A stretch of 64,000 bases of DNA, from the NCBI RefSeq assembly GCF_024172095.1, contig NZ_JAMZDX010000003.1, forward strand, positions 1,008,001 to 1,072,000, written 5' to 3'. The notes under the pieces were generated by a model, which was not told the DNA's origin, ran no database searches, and saw only the letters and a program-made list of their open reading frames with translations. Below, piece by piece: positions 44,521 to 52,928 of this stretch (position 1 is its first letter; each line of letters opens with the position of its first letter). Position numbers and translations under genes: made by a program. Source of the DNA: Kitasatospora cinereorecta. Lineage in GTDB: Bacteria; Actinomycetota; Actinomycetes; Streptomycetales; Streptomycetaceae.

Positions 44521-44566
44521 TGCAGAGGACTCTCTGCATAGGAATCTCTGCAGAGAACTCTCTGCA
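44521..44566. promoter_or_regulatory. two TGCAGAG-N4-CTCTGCA operator sites
   Basis: TGCAGAG-N4-CTCTGCA occurs at 44521-44538 and TGCAGAGA-N2-TCTCTGCA at 44549-44566, with start points 28 bases apart. They fill the gap between the HTH regulator and the divergent YrdB-like gene. Confidence 0.75.
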
Positions 44567-44614
44567 TCATGGAAAATCCACCCGCCCGCGAAGCGTCCGT
44601 GGGAGAGTCGCCGC

Positions 44615-44959
44615 GTGACCCGACTGGCCGACGCCCTGCGCTTCCTCACCGAGCTGATCGCCTGGATCGCCACCCCCTGGGCGCTGGCCGCGCACTCCGT
44701 GCCGCTGGCCGTCCTCTCCGTCCTGGTGCTGATCGGCCTGCCCACCGTCTTCGCCACCCCGGGCGACAAGAAGCAGGTGATCGTCCCCGTCCCGGGCGTC
44801 GCCACCATCGGTCTGGTCCTGCTCCAGCTGGCCGCGGCCGTCCTGGCCGCCTGGGCCGTCTGGCCGGCCTGGGCCGCCCTCGCCACCACCGTGCTCGCCG
44901 CCGCCTGCCTGATCACCGAGCAGCCCCGCTGGCGCCGCCTGGCCGCCACCCGGAGTTAG
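44615..44959 (+). CDS. YrdB family (DUF2568) membrane protein
   Basis: A 114-residue integral membrane protein with four hydrophobic segments. It fits the YrdB/DUF2568 pattern (LRFLTELIAWIATPWAL, VFATPGDKKQVIVPVPG). The GTG at 44615 follows GGGAGAG. It is divergent from the HTH/MFS pair across their operator. Function of the family is unknown. Confidence 0.78.
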   Translation: MTRLADALRFLTELIAWIATPWALAAHSVPLAVLSVLVLIGLPTVFATPGDKKQVIVPVPGVATIGLVLLQLAAAVLAAWAVWPAWAALATTVLAAACLITEQPRWRRLAATRS

Positions 44960-45007
44960 CGCGGCGCACGGTGCAATGTCGGCCACCGGGCGTACGGTGA
45001 GTGACAT

Positions 45008-46366
45008 ATGAACGCCACCGGCCCGCACGCCACCACCCCGCACGCCACCACCCCGCACGCCACCACCCCGCACGCCACCGCCCCGTACGCCGCCTTCCCG
45101 TACGACCCGCAGGCCGAGGCCCGCTGGGTGCCCGAGCCGGACAAGCGGCCCGGCCGCACCGCGTTCCAGCGCGACCGCGCCCGGGTGCTGCACTCCGCCG
45201 CGCTGCGCCGGCTGGCCGGCACCACGCAGGTGGTCGCCCCGATGCGCAGCGACTTCCCGCGGACCCGGCTCACCCACTCCCTGGAGTGCGCCCAGGTCGG
45301 CCGCGAACTCGGCGCCGCGCTCGGCTGCGACCCGGACCTGGTGGAGACCGGCTGCCTGGCCCACGACATCGGCCACCCGCCGTTCGGCCACACCGGCGAG
45401 GAGGCCCTCGACCAGGCGGCCCAGGCGTGCGGCGGCTTCGAGGGCAACGCCCAGTCGCTGCGCATCCTGACCCGGCTGGAGCCCAAGCGCTTCGCCCCGC
45501 TGGACGAGGAGCCCGTCCGGCTCGCCCCCTGGCCGGGCCGCAGCGTCGGCCTCAACCTGAGCCGCGCCGCGCTGGACGCCGCCACCAAGTACCCGTGGGC
45601 GCGCGGCGAGCACCCCACCGACCCCGGCTCCACCAAGTACGGCGTGTACGGCGACGACCTGCCGGTCTTCCGCTGGCTGCGCACCGGCGCGCCGGACGGC
45701 CGCAAGTGCTTCGAGGCCACCGTCATGGACTGGTCGGACGACGTCGCCTACTCCACCCACGACGTCGAGGACGGCCTGCAGGCCGGCCACATCGACCCGG
45801 CCGCGCTGCGCTCCGCCGAGGAGCGCGCCGAACTCTTCAAGGTCGCCGAGCGGTACGCCCCCGACGCCTCCGCCGAGGAGTTCTCCCAGGCGCTCGACGG
45901 GCTCCAGGCCCAGGAGTGGTGGCCGCGCGGCTACGACGGCACGGCCCGGGCCCGGGCCGGCCTCAAGGACCTCACCAGCCAGCTGATCGGCCGGTTCTGC
46001 CTGGCCGCCGAGCAGGCCACCCGGGCCCGCTACGGCCCCGGCCGGCTCAGCCGGTACGCCGCCGAGCTGGTCGTCCCGCGCGGGGTCCGGCTGGAGTGCG
46101 CGGTGCTCAAGGCGGTCGCCGTCCGGTACGTGATGCAGCGCGACGAGCAGGCCCAGCTGCGCTCCCGCCAGCGGATCGTGATCGCCGAGCTGGCCGAGGT
46201 GCTGCTGCGCGACGCCCCGTACGGACTGGACCCGGTCTTCGCCGCGCTCTACGAGGAGGCGGAGGACGACCGGGCCGCGCTGCGCAGCGTGATCGACCAG
46301 ATCGCCACCCTGACCGACGCCTCGGCGCTGGCGCTGCACGCCCGGCTCGTCGGCGGGGTCGCGTAG
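45008..46366 (+). CDS. dgt: deoxyguanosinetriphosphate triphosphohydrolase family protein
   Basis: A 452-residue HD-domain dNTPase that hydrolyses dGTP to deoxyguanosine and triphosphate. Signatures are FQRDRARVLHSAALRRL, THSLECAQVGREL (first metal His), CLAHDIGHPPFGHTGEEAL with the HD pair, and MDWSDDVAYSTHDVED. The N-terminus has five 15-base repeats coding NATGP/HATTP units, a low-complexity tail not seen in family cores. It lies 10 bases upstream of dnaG, probably in one operon. Confidence 0.93.
   Translation: MNATGPHATTPHATTPHATTPHATAPYAAFPYDPQAEARWVPEPDKRPGRTAFQRDRARVLHSAALRRLAGTTQVVAPMRSDFPRTRLTHSLECAQVGRELGAALGCDPDLVETGCLAHDIGHPPFGHTGEEALDQAAQACGGFEGNAQSLRILTRLEPKRFAPLDEEPVRLAPWPGRSVGLNLSRAALDAATKYPWARGEHPTDPGSTKYGVYGDDLPVFRWLRTGAPDGRKCFEATVMDWSDDVAYSTHDVEDGLQAGHIDPAALRSAEERAELFKVAERYAPDASAEEFSQALDGLQAQEWWPRGYDGTARARAGLKDLTSQLIGRFCLAAEQATRARYGPGRLSRYAAELVVPRGVRLECAVLKAVAVRYVMQRDEQAQLRSRQRIVIAELAEVLLRDAPYGLDPVFAALYEEAEDDRAALRSVIDQIATLTDASALALHARLVGGVA
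45011..45085 (+). repeat. five 15-bp tandem repeats at the dgt start
   Basis: Units of cacgccaccaccccg at 45011 (variant), 45026, 45041, 45056 and 45071 (variant) encode HATTP repeats directly after the dgt ATG. The period is a multiple of three, so slippage would change length but not frame. Confidence 0.85.
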
Positions 46367-46376
46367 GATTCCCAAG

Positions 46377-48290
46377 GTGGCTGGTCGGATCCGGGATGAA
46401 GACGTGCAGGCGGTGCGCCAGGCGCTGCCCATCGACGCGGTGGTCGGCGACTACGTCCAGCTGGCGAACGGCGGCGGTGCGCAGCTGAAGGGCGTCTGCC
46501 CGTTCCACGACGAGAAGTCGGCCTCTTTCTACGTTCACCCGGGCAAGGGCGTCTACCACTGCTTCGGCTGCGGCGAGAGCGGCGACACGATCTCCTTCCT
46601 GATGAAGATCGAGCACTGCTCCTTCGCCGAGGCGGTCGAGCGGATGGCCGCCCAGGCCGGCATCACCCTGCGCTACGAGGAGGGCGGCTACAGCCCCCGC
46701 CACCAGCAGGGCGAGCGGACCCGGCTGGTCGAGGCGCACAAGGTGGCCGCCGCCTGGTTCCAGGAGCAGCTCGGCTCGCCGGAGGCGGAGATCGGCCGCC
46801 GCTTCCTGGCCGAGCGCGGCTTCGACGAGGCCGCGGCCGCGCACTTCGGCGTCGGCTACGCGCCGGTGGGCTGGGAGCACCTGGTCCGCTACCTGCGCGG
46901 CAAGGGCTTCAGCGACAAGGAGATCTCGGTCGGCGGCCTGGCCTCCCAGGGCCAGCGCGGCGGCCTGATCGACCGCTTCCGCGGCCGGCTGGTCTGGCCG
47001 ATCCGGGACAGCGCCGGCGACGTGGTCGGCTTCGGTGCCCGCCGGCTGCGCGAGGACGACAACGGCCCCAAGTACCTCAACACCCCCGAGACGCCGATCT
47101 ACAAGAAGTCCAACGTCCTCTACGGCATCGACCTGGCCCGCAAGGAGATCGCCAAGTCCGGCCGGGCGGTGGTGGTCGAGGGGTACACCGATGTGATGGC
47201 CTGCCACCTGGCCGGGGTCACCACGGCGGTGGCGACCTGCGGTACCGCCTTCGGCGAGGACCACATCAAGATCATCCGTCGGCTGCTGATGGACACCTCC
47301 ACCTACCGTGGTGAGACGGTCTTCACCTTCGACGGCGACGCCGCCGGTCAGAAGGCCGCCCTGCGCGCCTTCGAGGACGACCAGAAGTTCGCCGCCCGCA
47401 CCTCCATCGCGATCACCCCGGGCGGCATGGACCCGTGCGAGCTGCGCCTGGCCAAGGGCGACGACGCGGTCCGCGAGCTGATCGAGAACCCGGTCCCGCT
47501 GTTCGAGTTCGCCCTCCGCTCGGCGGTCGACCGGCACCGGGTGGACACCGCCGAGGGCCGCGCCGCCGCCCTGGAGGAGGCCGCCCAGATCATCGTCAAG
47601 ATCAAGGACCGCTCGATCCAGCACGAGTACGCCGTCCAGCTGGCCGGCATGCTGGGCATCCTGGACGAGCAGTTCGTGGTCCGCCGGATCTCCCAACTGG
47701 CCCGCTGGCAGCGCGAGAACGAGAAGAACGGCGCCCAGCGCCCCGGCCTGCGGCGGCCCGAGACCGCCCCGGTCCCGGCCCAGCCCGCGGCCCGGCCCGC
47801 CTTCCGGCTCAACCCGCGCGACCCCGCCCAGTTCGTCGAGCGCGAGCTGCTGAAGCTCGCCCTCCAGCACCCCGAGCTGGTCAGCCCGGCCTTCGACCAG
47901 TACGGCGAGGACGAGTTCCCCACCCCGCCCTACCAGGCCGTCCGCCGGGCCATCGGCCGGGCCGGCGGCACCGCGTACGGCGCCGCCCTGCCCGACTTCA
48001 CCGGCACCGTCCGCGAGGTCTGTCCGGACGATCAGGTCCGCGGTCTGGTCACCGAGTTGACGGTGGAGCCGATCCGCACCCGGCGCCGCGCGGACGAGAT
48101 CTACGCCGGAGAGTTCCTGGTCAAGCTCCGTCTGCAGGCCGTCGACCGCCGCATCGAGGAGGCCCGGACCTACCTCCACCGGCTCGGCGCCCGGGCCACC
48201 GAGGAGCAGCGGGTCGCCGTCCAGGGCGAGCTGTACGCACTCCAGCAGTACAAGGAGATGCTCAAGAGCCGCGGGGCGGCCGCGCTGTAG
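46377..48290 (+). CDS. dnaG: DNA primase
   Basis: A 637-residue primase that makes RNA primers at the replication fork with the DnaB helicase. The N-terminal CHC2 zinc motif is in VCPFHDEKSASF and GVYHCFGCGESGD. The TOPRIM core has AVVVEGYTDVMA and VFTFDGDAAGQKAALRA. The C-terminal ~150 residues (from about ARPAFRLNP) form the helicase-interaction domain. The GTG at 46377 starts VAGRIRDEDVQAVRQ. It is between dgt and hrdA, as in Streptomyces. Confidence 0.96.
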   Translation: MAGRIRDEDVQAVRQALPIDAVVGDYVQLANGGGAQLKGVCPFHDEKSASFYVHPGKGVYHCFGCGESGDTISFLMKIEHCSFAEAVERMAAQAGITLRYEEGGYSPRHQQGERTRLVEAHKVAAAWFQEQLGSPEAEIGRRFLAERGFDEAAAAHFGVGYAPVGWEHLVRYLRGKGFSDKEISVGGLASQGQRGGLIDRFRGRLVWPIRDSAGDVVGFGARRLREDDNGPKYLNTPETPIYKKSNVLYGIDLARKEIAKSGRAVVVEGYTDVMACHLAGVTTAVATCGTAFGEDHIKIIRRLLMDTSTYRGETVFTFDGDAAGQKAALRAFEDDQKFAARTSIAITPGGMDPCELRLAKGDDAVRELIENPVPLFEFALRSAVDRHRVDTAEGRAAALEEAAQIIVKIKDRSIQHEYAVQLAGMLGILDEQFVVRRISQLARWQRENEKNGAQRPGLRRPETAPVPAQPAARPAFRLNPRDPAQFVERELLKLALQHPELVSPAFDQYGEDEFPTPPYQAVRRAIGRAGGTAYGAALPDFTGTVREVCPDDQVRGLVTELTVEPIRTRRRADEIYAGEFLVKLRLQAVDRRIEEARTYLHRLGARATEEQRVAVQGELYALQQYKEMLKSRGAAAL

Positions 48291-48388
48291 CCTCCGGGCC
48301 CGATGTGGCGTAACCCACACGGGTGGGTATCCCAGTCGGTGTGGCGCGGCGGCCCCCAACGTCGCGCGCGGCCCCTGGAGGGATGCCC

Positions 48389-49591
48389 GTGGAGCTAGCC
48401 GCTGTACGCCAACCCCAGGCCGTCGGCGCCGAGGACGGCCCTGCCCGCGTGCCGGACCGACCGGTCGACGGCGTCGACCCGGCCACCGGCTTCGAGCCGG
48501 AACCGGACCTCGGCCCCGACCTCGATCCGGACCTCGATCCGGGTCCCGACCTCGCGTCAGGCCCCTTGCCCGACCTCGATGCTGACGCTGCCTCCGATCC
48601 CGCCGCCGACGCCGAGCCCGGGGTGCCCGCCGCGAGATCCGGGCCCCGCCGGTCCGGGGCGGCCCTGGACGAGGGCACCGGCCCCGCCGCCGACCTGCTG
48701 CGCCAGTACCTGCGGGAGATCGGCCGGGTCCGCCTGCTCACCGCCGCGGAGGAGGTCGAACTCGCCCGCCAGATCGAAGCCGGACTGTTCGCCGAGGCCG
48801 CCCTCGACCACGCCGACGAACTCGGCGGGCGCCTCACCGACGACCTCGACCACCTGGTGGTCCTCGGCCGGATCGCCAAACGGCGGCTGATCGAGGCCAA
48901 CCTCCGCCTGGTGGTCTCGGTGGCCAAGCGCTATGTCGGCCGCGGCCTGACCCTGCTCGACCTGATCCAGGAGGGCAACCTCGGCCTGATCCGCGCCGTC
49001 GAGAAGTTCGACTACACCCGCGGCTACAAGTTCTCCACCTACGCCACCTGGTGGATCCGGCAGGCGATGAGCCGGGCGCTGGCCGACCAGGCCCGCACCA
49101 TCCGGGTCCCGGTCCACGTGGTCGAGCTGATCAACCGGGTTCTGCGGGTGCAGCGCTCGCTGCTCCAGGAACGCGGGTACGAGCCGACCGCCGCCGAGGT
49201 CGGCGAGGTGCTCCAGCTACTGCCGGAGCGGGTCCGGGAGATCCTCCGGCTGGCCCAGGAGCCGGTGTCGCTGCACACCCCGGTCGGCGAGGAGGAGGAC
49301 GTGGCGCTCGGCGACCTGATCGAGGACGCCGACGCCGCCTCACCGGCCGAGACCGCCGCCTTCCTGCTGCTGCGCGAACACCTGGACGCCGTGCTGGCCA
49401 CCCTGGGCGAGCGGGAGCGGCAGGTGGTCCAGCTGCGCTACGGGCTCGACGACGGCCGTCCGCGCACCCTGGAGGAGATCGGGCACCTCTTCGGCGTCAC
49501 CCGGGAGCGGATCCGCCAGATCGAGGCCAAGACGCTGGCCAAGCTGCGCGGACACGCCTTCGCCGACCAGCTGCGCGGCTACCTGGACTGA
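48389..49591 (+). CDS. hrdA: principal-like RNA polymerase sigma factor HrdA
   Basis: A 400-residue sigma-70 family factor. The first ~90 residues are an acidic low-complexity tail with repeated DLDPDL-like units. Region 1.2/2.1 begins DLLRQYLREIGRVRLLT, region 2 has NLRLVVSVAKRYVGRGL, region 2.3-2.4 YKFSTYATWWIRQAMSRAL, and region 4.2 GHLFGVTRERIRQIEAK. It lies 98 bases after dnaG, the position of hrdA in Streptomyces, and is probably a non-essential paralogue of HrdB. GTG 48389 is chosen because GGAGGG lies six bases upstream; the ATG at 48383 is too close to it. Confidence 0.88.
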   Translation: MELAAVRQPQAVGAEDGPARVPDRPVDGVDPATGFEPEPDLGPDLDPDLDPGPDLASGPLPDLDADAASDPAADAEPGVPAARSGPRRSGAALDEGTGPAADLLRQYLREIGRVRLLTAAEEVELARQIEAGLFAEAALDHADELGGRLTDDLDHLVVLGRIAKRRLIEANLRLVVSVAKRYVGRGLTLLDLIQEGNLGLIRAVEKFDYTRGYKFSTYATWWIRQAMSRALADQARTIRVPVHVVELINRVLRVQRSLLQERGYEPTAAEVGEVLQLLPERVREILRLAQEPVSLHTPVGEEEDVALGDLIEDADAASPAETAAFLLLREHLDAVLATLGERERQVVQLRYGLDDGRPRTLEEIGHLFGVTRERIRQIEAKTLAKLRGHAFADQLRGYLD

Positions 49592-49592
49592 G

Positions 49593-49627
49593 CGGCCGCC
49601 GCGATCCGCGCGGGGCTGCCGCGGCCG
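49593..49627. terminator. short stem between hrdA and the sugar kinase gene
   Basis: cggccgc (49593-49599) pairs with gcggccg (49621-49627) in the 39-base gap between two convergent genes. The stem is short and the loop long, so support is modest. Confidence 0.4.
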
Positions 49628-49630
49628 GCG

Positions 49631-51064
49631 TCAGCCCTTGGTCTCCGGGTGCATCTGCTCGCGGACCGCGGCGAACTGCTGGCGCACCGCGTTGCCCACC
49701 GCCAGGTCGTGCTCCTGGTCCGGCGCCAGCACCGTGGTGTCGGGCAGCTCCCAGCGCGGCGGCTCGGGGGTGCCCGCCAGCGACCAGGCGGCCTGCCGGG
49801 CGGCGCCGCGGGCCGCGTGGTCGCCGGCCGGCGGGATCACCACCGGCTTGCCGAACAGCAGCGGCGCGATCTCCCGGACGGCCGGCAGCCGGCCCGCCGC
49901 GCCGAGCAGGAACACCCGCTCCACCGCGACCCCGTGCGAGCGCAGCACGTCGAGCGCGTCGGCGACGTTGCAGAGCATCCCCTCGACGGCGGCCCGGGCC
50001 AGGTGCTGCGGGGCCATCGACTCGGCCCGCATACCGGTCAGGGTGCCCGCCGCGTGCGGCAGCTTCGGGGTCCGCTCGCCGTCCAGGTACGGCAGCAGCA
50101 CCATGCCGTACGAGCCCGGCGAGGACTGCAGGGCGAGCGTGCTCAGGCCCTCCAGGTCGGTGCCCAGCATCGCGGCGGTGGAGCGCAGCACCTGCGCCGC
50201 GTTCAGGGTGGCCACCATCGGCAGGTGGCGGCCGGTCGCGTCGGCGAAGGAGGAGACCAGGCCGGTCGGGTCGACCACCGCGCGGTCGTGCACCGCGAAG
50301 ATCGTCCCGTTGCCGCCGATCGACACCACCGCGTCGCCCACGTTCAGGCCGAGGCCCAGCGAGGCGGCCATGTTCTCGCCGGTGCCGGCCGAGATCAGCA
50401 GGCCCTCGGGGGTGTGCCCGGCCGGCTCGGCGGGGCCCAGCACGTCCGGCACCCGCAGCTCGTGGCCGACCGCCAGTTTGATCAGGTCCTGCCGGTACTC
50501 GCCGGTCACCGGAGACCAGTAGCCGGTGCCGGAGGCGTCGCCGCGGTCGGTGGTGCGCCGCTTGGGGCTGCCCAGCAGTTGCGAGACCAGCCAGTCGTGG
50601 GGGAGCAGCACCTCGGCGATCCGCTTGGCCGAGGCCGGCTCGAACTCGGCCAGCCAGCGCAGCTTGGCGATGGTGTACGTCGGGCCGGGGACGGCGCCGA
50701 TCGCCTCCACCCACGGCTGCGGCCCGCCGAGCGCGTCCAGCAGGGCGGCGGCCGCGCCGGCCGAGCGCGGGTCGTTCCACAGCAGCGCGGGGCGGACCAG
50801 CACCCCGCCCGCGTCCAGGCCGATCAGTCCGTGCTGCTGAGCGGACACGCCGATGGCCGTGACGCCCTCCAGCAGACCCCCGGTGGCGGCGTCGCCGAGC
50901 GAGTGCAGCCAGATCTGCGGGTCGATCTCGGTGGTCCTCGCGTCCTCGCCCTCGGGCAGCGGATGGGGCGCCCGGCCCTGCCGCAGAACGGCGCCGGTCT
51001 CGGCGTCGCACGCGACGATCCGGGTGCGAGTGGTGGAGCTGTCGATGCCCGCGACGATGGCCAT
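49631..51064 (-). CDS. FGGY family carbohydrate kinase (xylulokinase-like)
   Basis: A 477-residue ATP-dependent sugar kinase, closest in pattern to xylulokinase. The N-terminal phosphate-binding strand is IVAGIDSSTTRTRIVACD. The substrate region has GVSAQQHGLIGLDAGG, LLWNDPRS and the catalytic-base region TTDRGDASGTGYW. The C-terminal ATP part has VSIGGNGTIFAV and FLLGAAGRLPAVREI. No xylose isomerase, sugar transporter or regulator is nearby, so the physiological sugar is uncertain. ATG 51064. Confidence 0.87.
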   Translation of the reverse strand: MAIVAGIDSSTTRTRIVACDAETGAVLRQGRAPHPLPEGEDARTTEIDPQIWLHSLGDAATGGLLEGVTAIGVSAQQHGLIGLDAGGVLVRPALLWNDPRSAGAAAALLDALGGPQPWVEAIGAVPGPTYTIAKLRWLAEFEPASAKRIAEVLLPHDWLVSQLLGSPKRRTTDRGDASGTGYWSPVTGEYRQDLIKLAVGHELRVPDVLGPAEPAGHTPEGLLISAGTGENMAASLGLGLNVGDAVVSIGGNGTIFAVHDRAVVDPTGLVSSFADATGRHLPMVATLNAAQVLRSTAAMLGTDLEGLSTLALQSSPGSYGMVLLPYLDGERTPKLPHAAGTLTGMRAESMAPQHLARAAVEGMLCNVADALDVLRSHGVAVERVFLLGAAGRLPAVREIAPLLFGKPVVIPPAGDHAARGAARQAAWSLAGTPEPPRWELPDTTVLAPDQEHDLAVGNAVRQQFAAVREQMHPETKG

Positions 51065-51173
51065 GGCGAGATCATGCCTCAGCCGGTGGCGGCCATGGGC
51101 CCGGCCGCCGCAAGTGTTGCCCAGTCGGTACTGGAACCAACCCGGCCGGACCCAGGGTCGCCGCCGCTCGGCC

Positions 51174-51467
51174 TCACGGGCGCAGCGTGCCCCAGTCGTC
51201 GTTCTCGGCCGCCCGGTGGGTGAAGTACGGGACCCGGTCGGTCACCGCGTTCGGCAGCCGGTCGCCGACCCTGTCGGCCACCGCCCCGGCCGCCCGCCCG
51301 GCGACCGCGCCGGCCTGCTGCCGGGCCTTGCCGGCGGCGTCCTGGACCTTCGGGTTCTCCTTGAGCTGCCGGGCCGCGGCGGCGATCTGCTCGTACCGCT
51401 GCCGGCCGGCCCGGGCGCCCAGGACGTAGCCGATCCCGACGCCCACGATCAACGTCACCTTCCACAT
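51174..51467 (-). CDS. YtxH-like small membrane-associated protein
   Basis: A 97-residue protein. One N-terminal hydrophobic segment, VTLIVGVGIGYVLGARAG, is followed by RQRYEQIAAAARQL and an amphipathic Ala/Arg/Gly-rich helix (KARQQAGAVAGRAAGAVAD), the YtxH-like pattern. It is probably a membrane-tethered coiled protein. Function unknown. Confidence 0.7.
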   Translation of the reverse strand: MWKVTLIVGVGIGYVLGARAGRQRYEQIAAAARQLKENPKVQDAAGKARQQAGAVAGRAAGAVADRVGDRLPNAVTDRVPYFTHRAAENDDWGTLRP

Positions 51468-51796
51468 GCTCGGGTTCCACCCTTCCTAGCGCCTGCGCGC
51501 GCTCCTCGTGGCGTCGCGCGACTCCGTGCCGACTTGCCCTACCCGCCCCGCCGGGCCGTGAACCGCCCCGCGGGTGGCGGGCCGGGGCCGGGCGGCGCCC
51601 GGCCGGGTCGCCGTGCACCAGCATCCTCGCAGCGCCGCCCCGGCGCGCGCGGGGCGCGCCGAGCGGAGGCCACCGCGGGTGACCGCGCGAAAGCGATTGG
51701 CGGACCACCCCCCTGAGTGCGCTAATGTATGTCCCGCAGCGAGCGCCGAGCGGTCGGGGAAGCCCCCGGGAGCGAGGCGGTCGGGCGGATGATCAA
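51468..51796. other. 329-base region between the YtxH-like gene and tRNA-Asn
   Basis: No coding sequence is seen. GC-rich sequence with short inverted repeats covers most of it. Close to the tRNAs, TTGGCG near 51698 and TAATGT near 51724 look like promoter boxes, but their 20-base spacing is long. Confidence 0.45.
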
Positions 51797-51869
51797 TCCT
51801 CCATAGCTCAATTGGCAGAGCAGCCGACTGTTAATCGGCAGGTTATTGGTTCGAGTCCAATTGGAGGAG
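51797..51869 (+). tRNA. tRNA-Asn (GTT)
   Basis: A 73-base tRNA. The acceptor stem is TCCTCCA with TGGAGGA, the discriminator is G, and the anticodon loop is CTGTTAA with GTT for Asn. The T-loop is GGTTCGAGTCC. CCA is not encoded. First of a tandem pair. Confidence 0.97.
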
Positions 51870-51874
51870 CTCAA

Positions 51875-51947
51875 TCCCCCATAGCTCAATTGGCAGAGCA
51901 GCCGACTGTTAATCGGCAGGTTATTGGTTCGAGTCCAATTGGGGGAG
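51875..51947 (+). tRNA. tRNA-Asn (GTT), second copy
   Basis: A 73-base tRNA differing from the first copy only in one acceptor base pair: TCCCCCA with TGGGGGA, so U-A at position 4:69 becomes C-G. The copies are five bases apart in a 78-base tandem duplication. Discriminator G, no encoded CCA. Confidence 0.97.
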
Positions 51948-51979
51948 CTTCACCGGAACGTGCGGTGAGCTGCATAGAG

Positions 51980-52018
51980 CGAAGGCCCTTCGGCGCGACC
52001 GAGGGGCCTTCGTGTTTT
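51980..52018 (+). terminator. rho-independent terminator of the tRNA-Asn pair
   Basis: CGAAGGCCC (51980-51988) pairs with GGGCCTTCG (52004-52012), followed by TGTTTT. It lies 32 bases after the second tRNA. Confidence 0.85.
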
Positions 52019-52066
52019 CCGCCCCGGTTTTCCGCCCCGGATCCTTTCCCGATTCCTCTCCCAGGG

Positions 52067-52855
52067 TCACGACGTGGCCTCGCGGTAAACGGCGGCGACG
52101 CGGTCGTCGAAGGTGATGCTGTACGAGGTGTCGGGCGTCAGACCGCCCTCCTCGTGGCCGCCGATGACGCCGACCAGCCGGTCGCCGCCGGTGACCCAGG
52201 GGCTGCCGCTGGTGCCGTCGGTGTAGCCCGCGCAGTCGAAGCGCTCCTGGGTGGGGCTGAGCGAGGTGGTGCGGGCCAGGCAGGAGACCGGTTCGGCGCT
52301 CTCGTTCGGGTAGCCGGTCACGGTCACCTCGAGTCCGAAGCCGAGCCCGGTCGCGAGCCGGTTGGCGCCCACCGCGTCCTCGATCCGCCGCCCGCCGACC
52401 TCGCCGACGGTGAGGAACGCCACGTCGTAGTCCGGGTCCTCATCGTCCGCCCACCGCGGGTCCACGACGACCGAGGTGACCGGCCAACTCCCGTACGGTG
52501 CCTGCCGGTCGCGGTAGCCGGGGGCGAACACCAGGCCGTCCTCCGTCCCGCGCTCCGCGGTGTGCACGCAGTGCGCCGCGGTGACCAGCAGGTTGTGCCC
52601 CGGGCTGGCGACCACGCTGGCGGTGCACATCCGGGGCCCGTCCAGCCGCCCCTTGAACAGCGCGCCGACCCGCTTGCCCGCCGCGTCCGCGGGTGCGGGG
52701 CCGGCGGTCGGCCGGGCGGCCTGCTCCGGGTGCCCGCCGGTCACCGCGCAGCCTGCGGTCAGCACGACGGTCGCGACGGCCACCACGACGGCCGGGGCGG
52801 GCGCGGAGCGCCACTGGCGGGGGAGGGCGGCGGGGCGGCGCCGGGGCCGGGCCAT
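52067..52855 (-). CDS. trypsin-like serine protease, predicted lipoprotein
   Basis: A 262-residue secreted S1-family peptidase. A signal peptide ends at the lipobox VVLTAGC. The catalytic His is in LLVTAAHCVHTAE, the Asp in PDYDVAFLTVG, and the Ser in YTDGTSGSPWVTG. Four further Cys allow disulfides. It lies 73 bases downstream of a paralogue in the same orientation. The ATG at 52855 starts MARPRRRP. Target unknown. Confidence 0.88.
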   Translation of the reverse strand: MARPRRRPAALPRQWRSAPAPAVVVAVATVVLTAGCAVTGGHPEQAARPTAGPAPADAAGKRVGALFKGRLDGPRMCTASVVASPGHNLLVTAAHCVHTAERGTEDGLVFAPGYRDRQAPYGSWPVTSVVVDPRWADDEDPDYDVAFLTVGEVGGRRIEDAVGANRLATGLGFGLEVTVTGYPNESAEPVSCLARTTSLSPTQERFDCAGYTDGTSGSPWVTGGDRLVGVIGGHEEGGLTPDTSYSITFDDRVAAVYREATS

Positions 52856-52928
52856 GGAGTGGTCTCGCTTCCGTATCCACAGGTGCCGCCGCTGTGGCGG
52901 ACGGGCAGCACGATACCGGGACGGGCCG

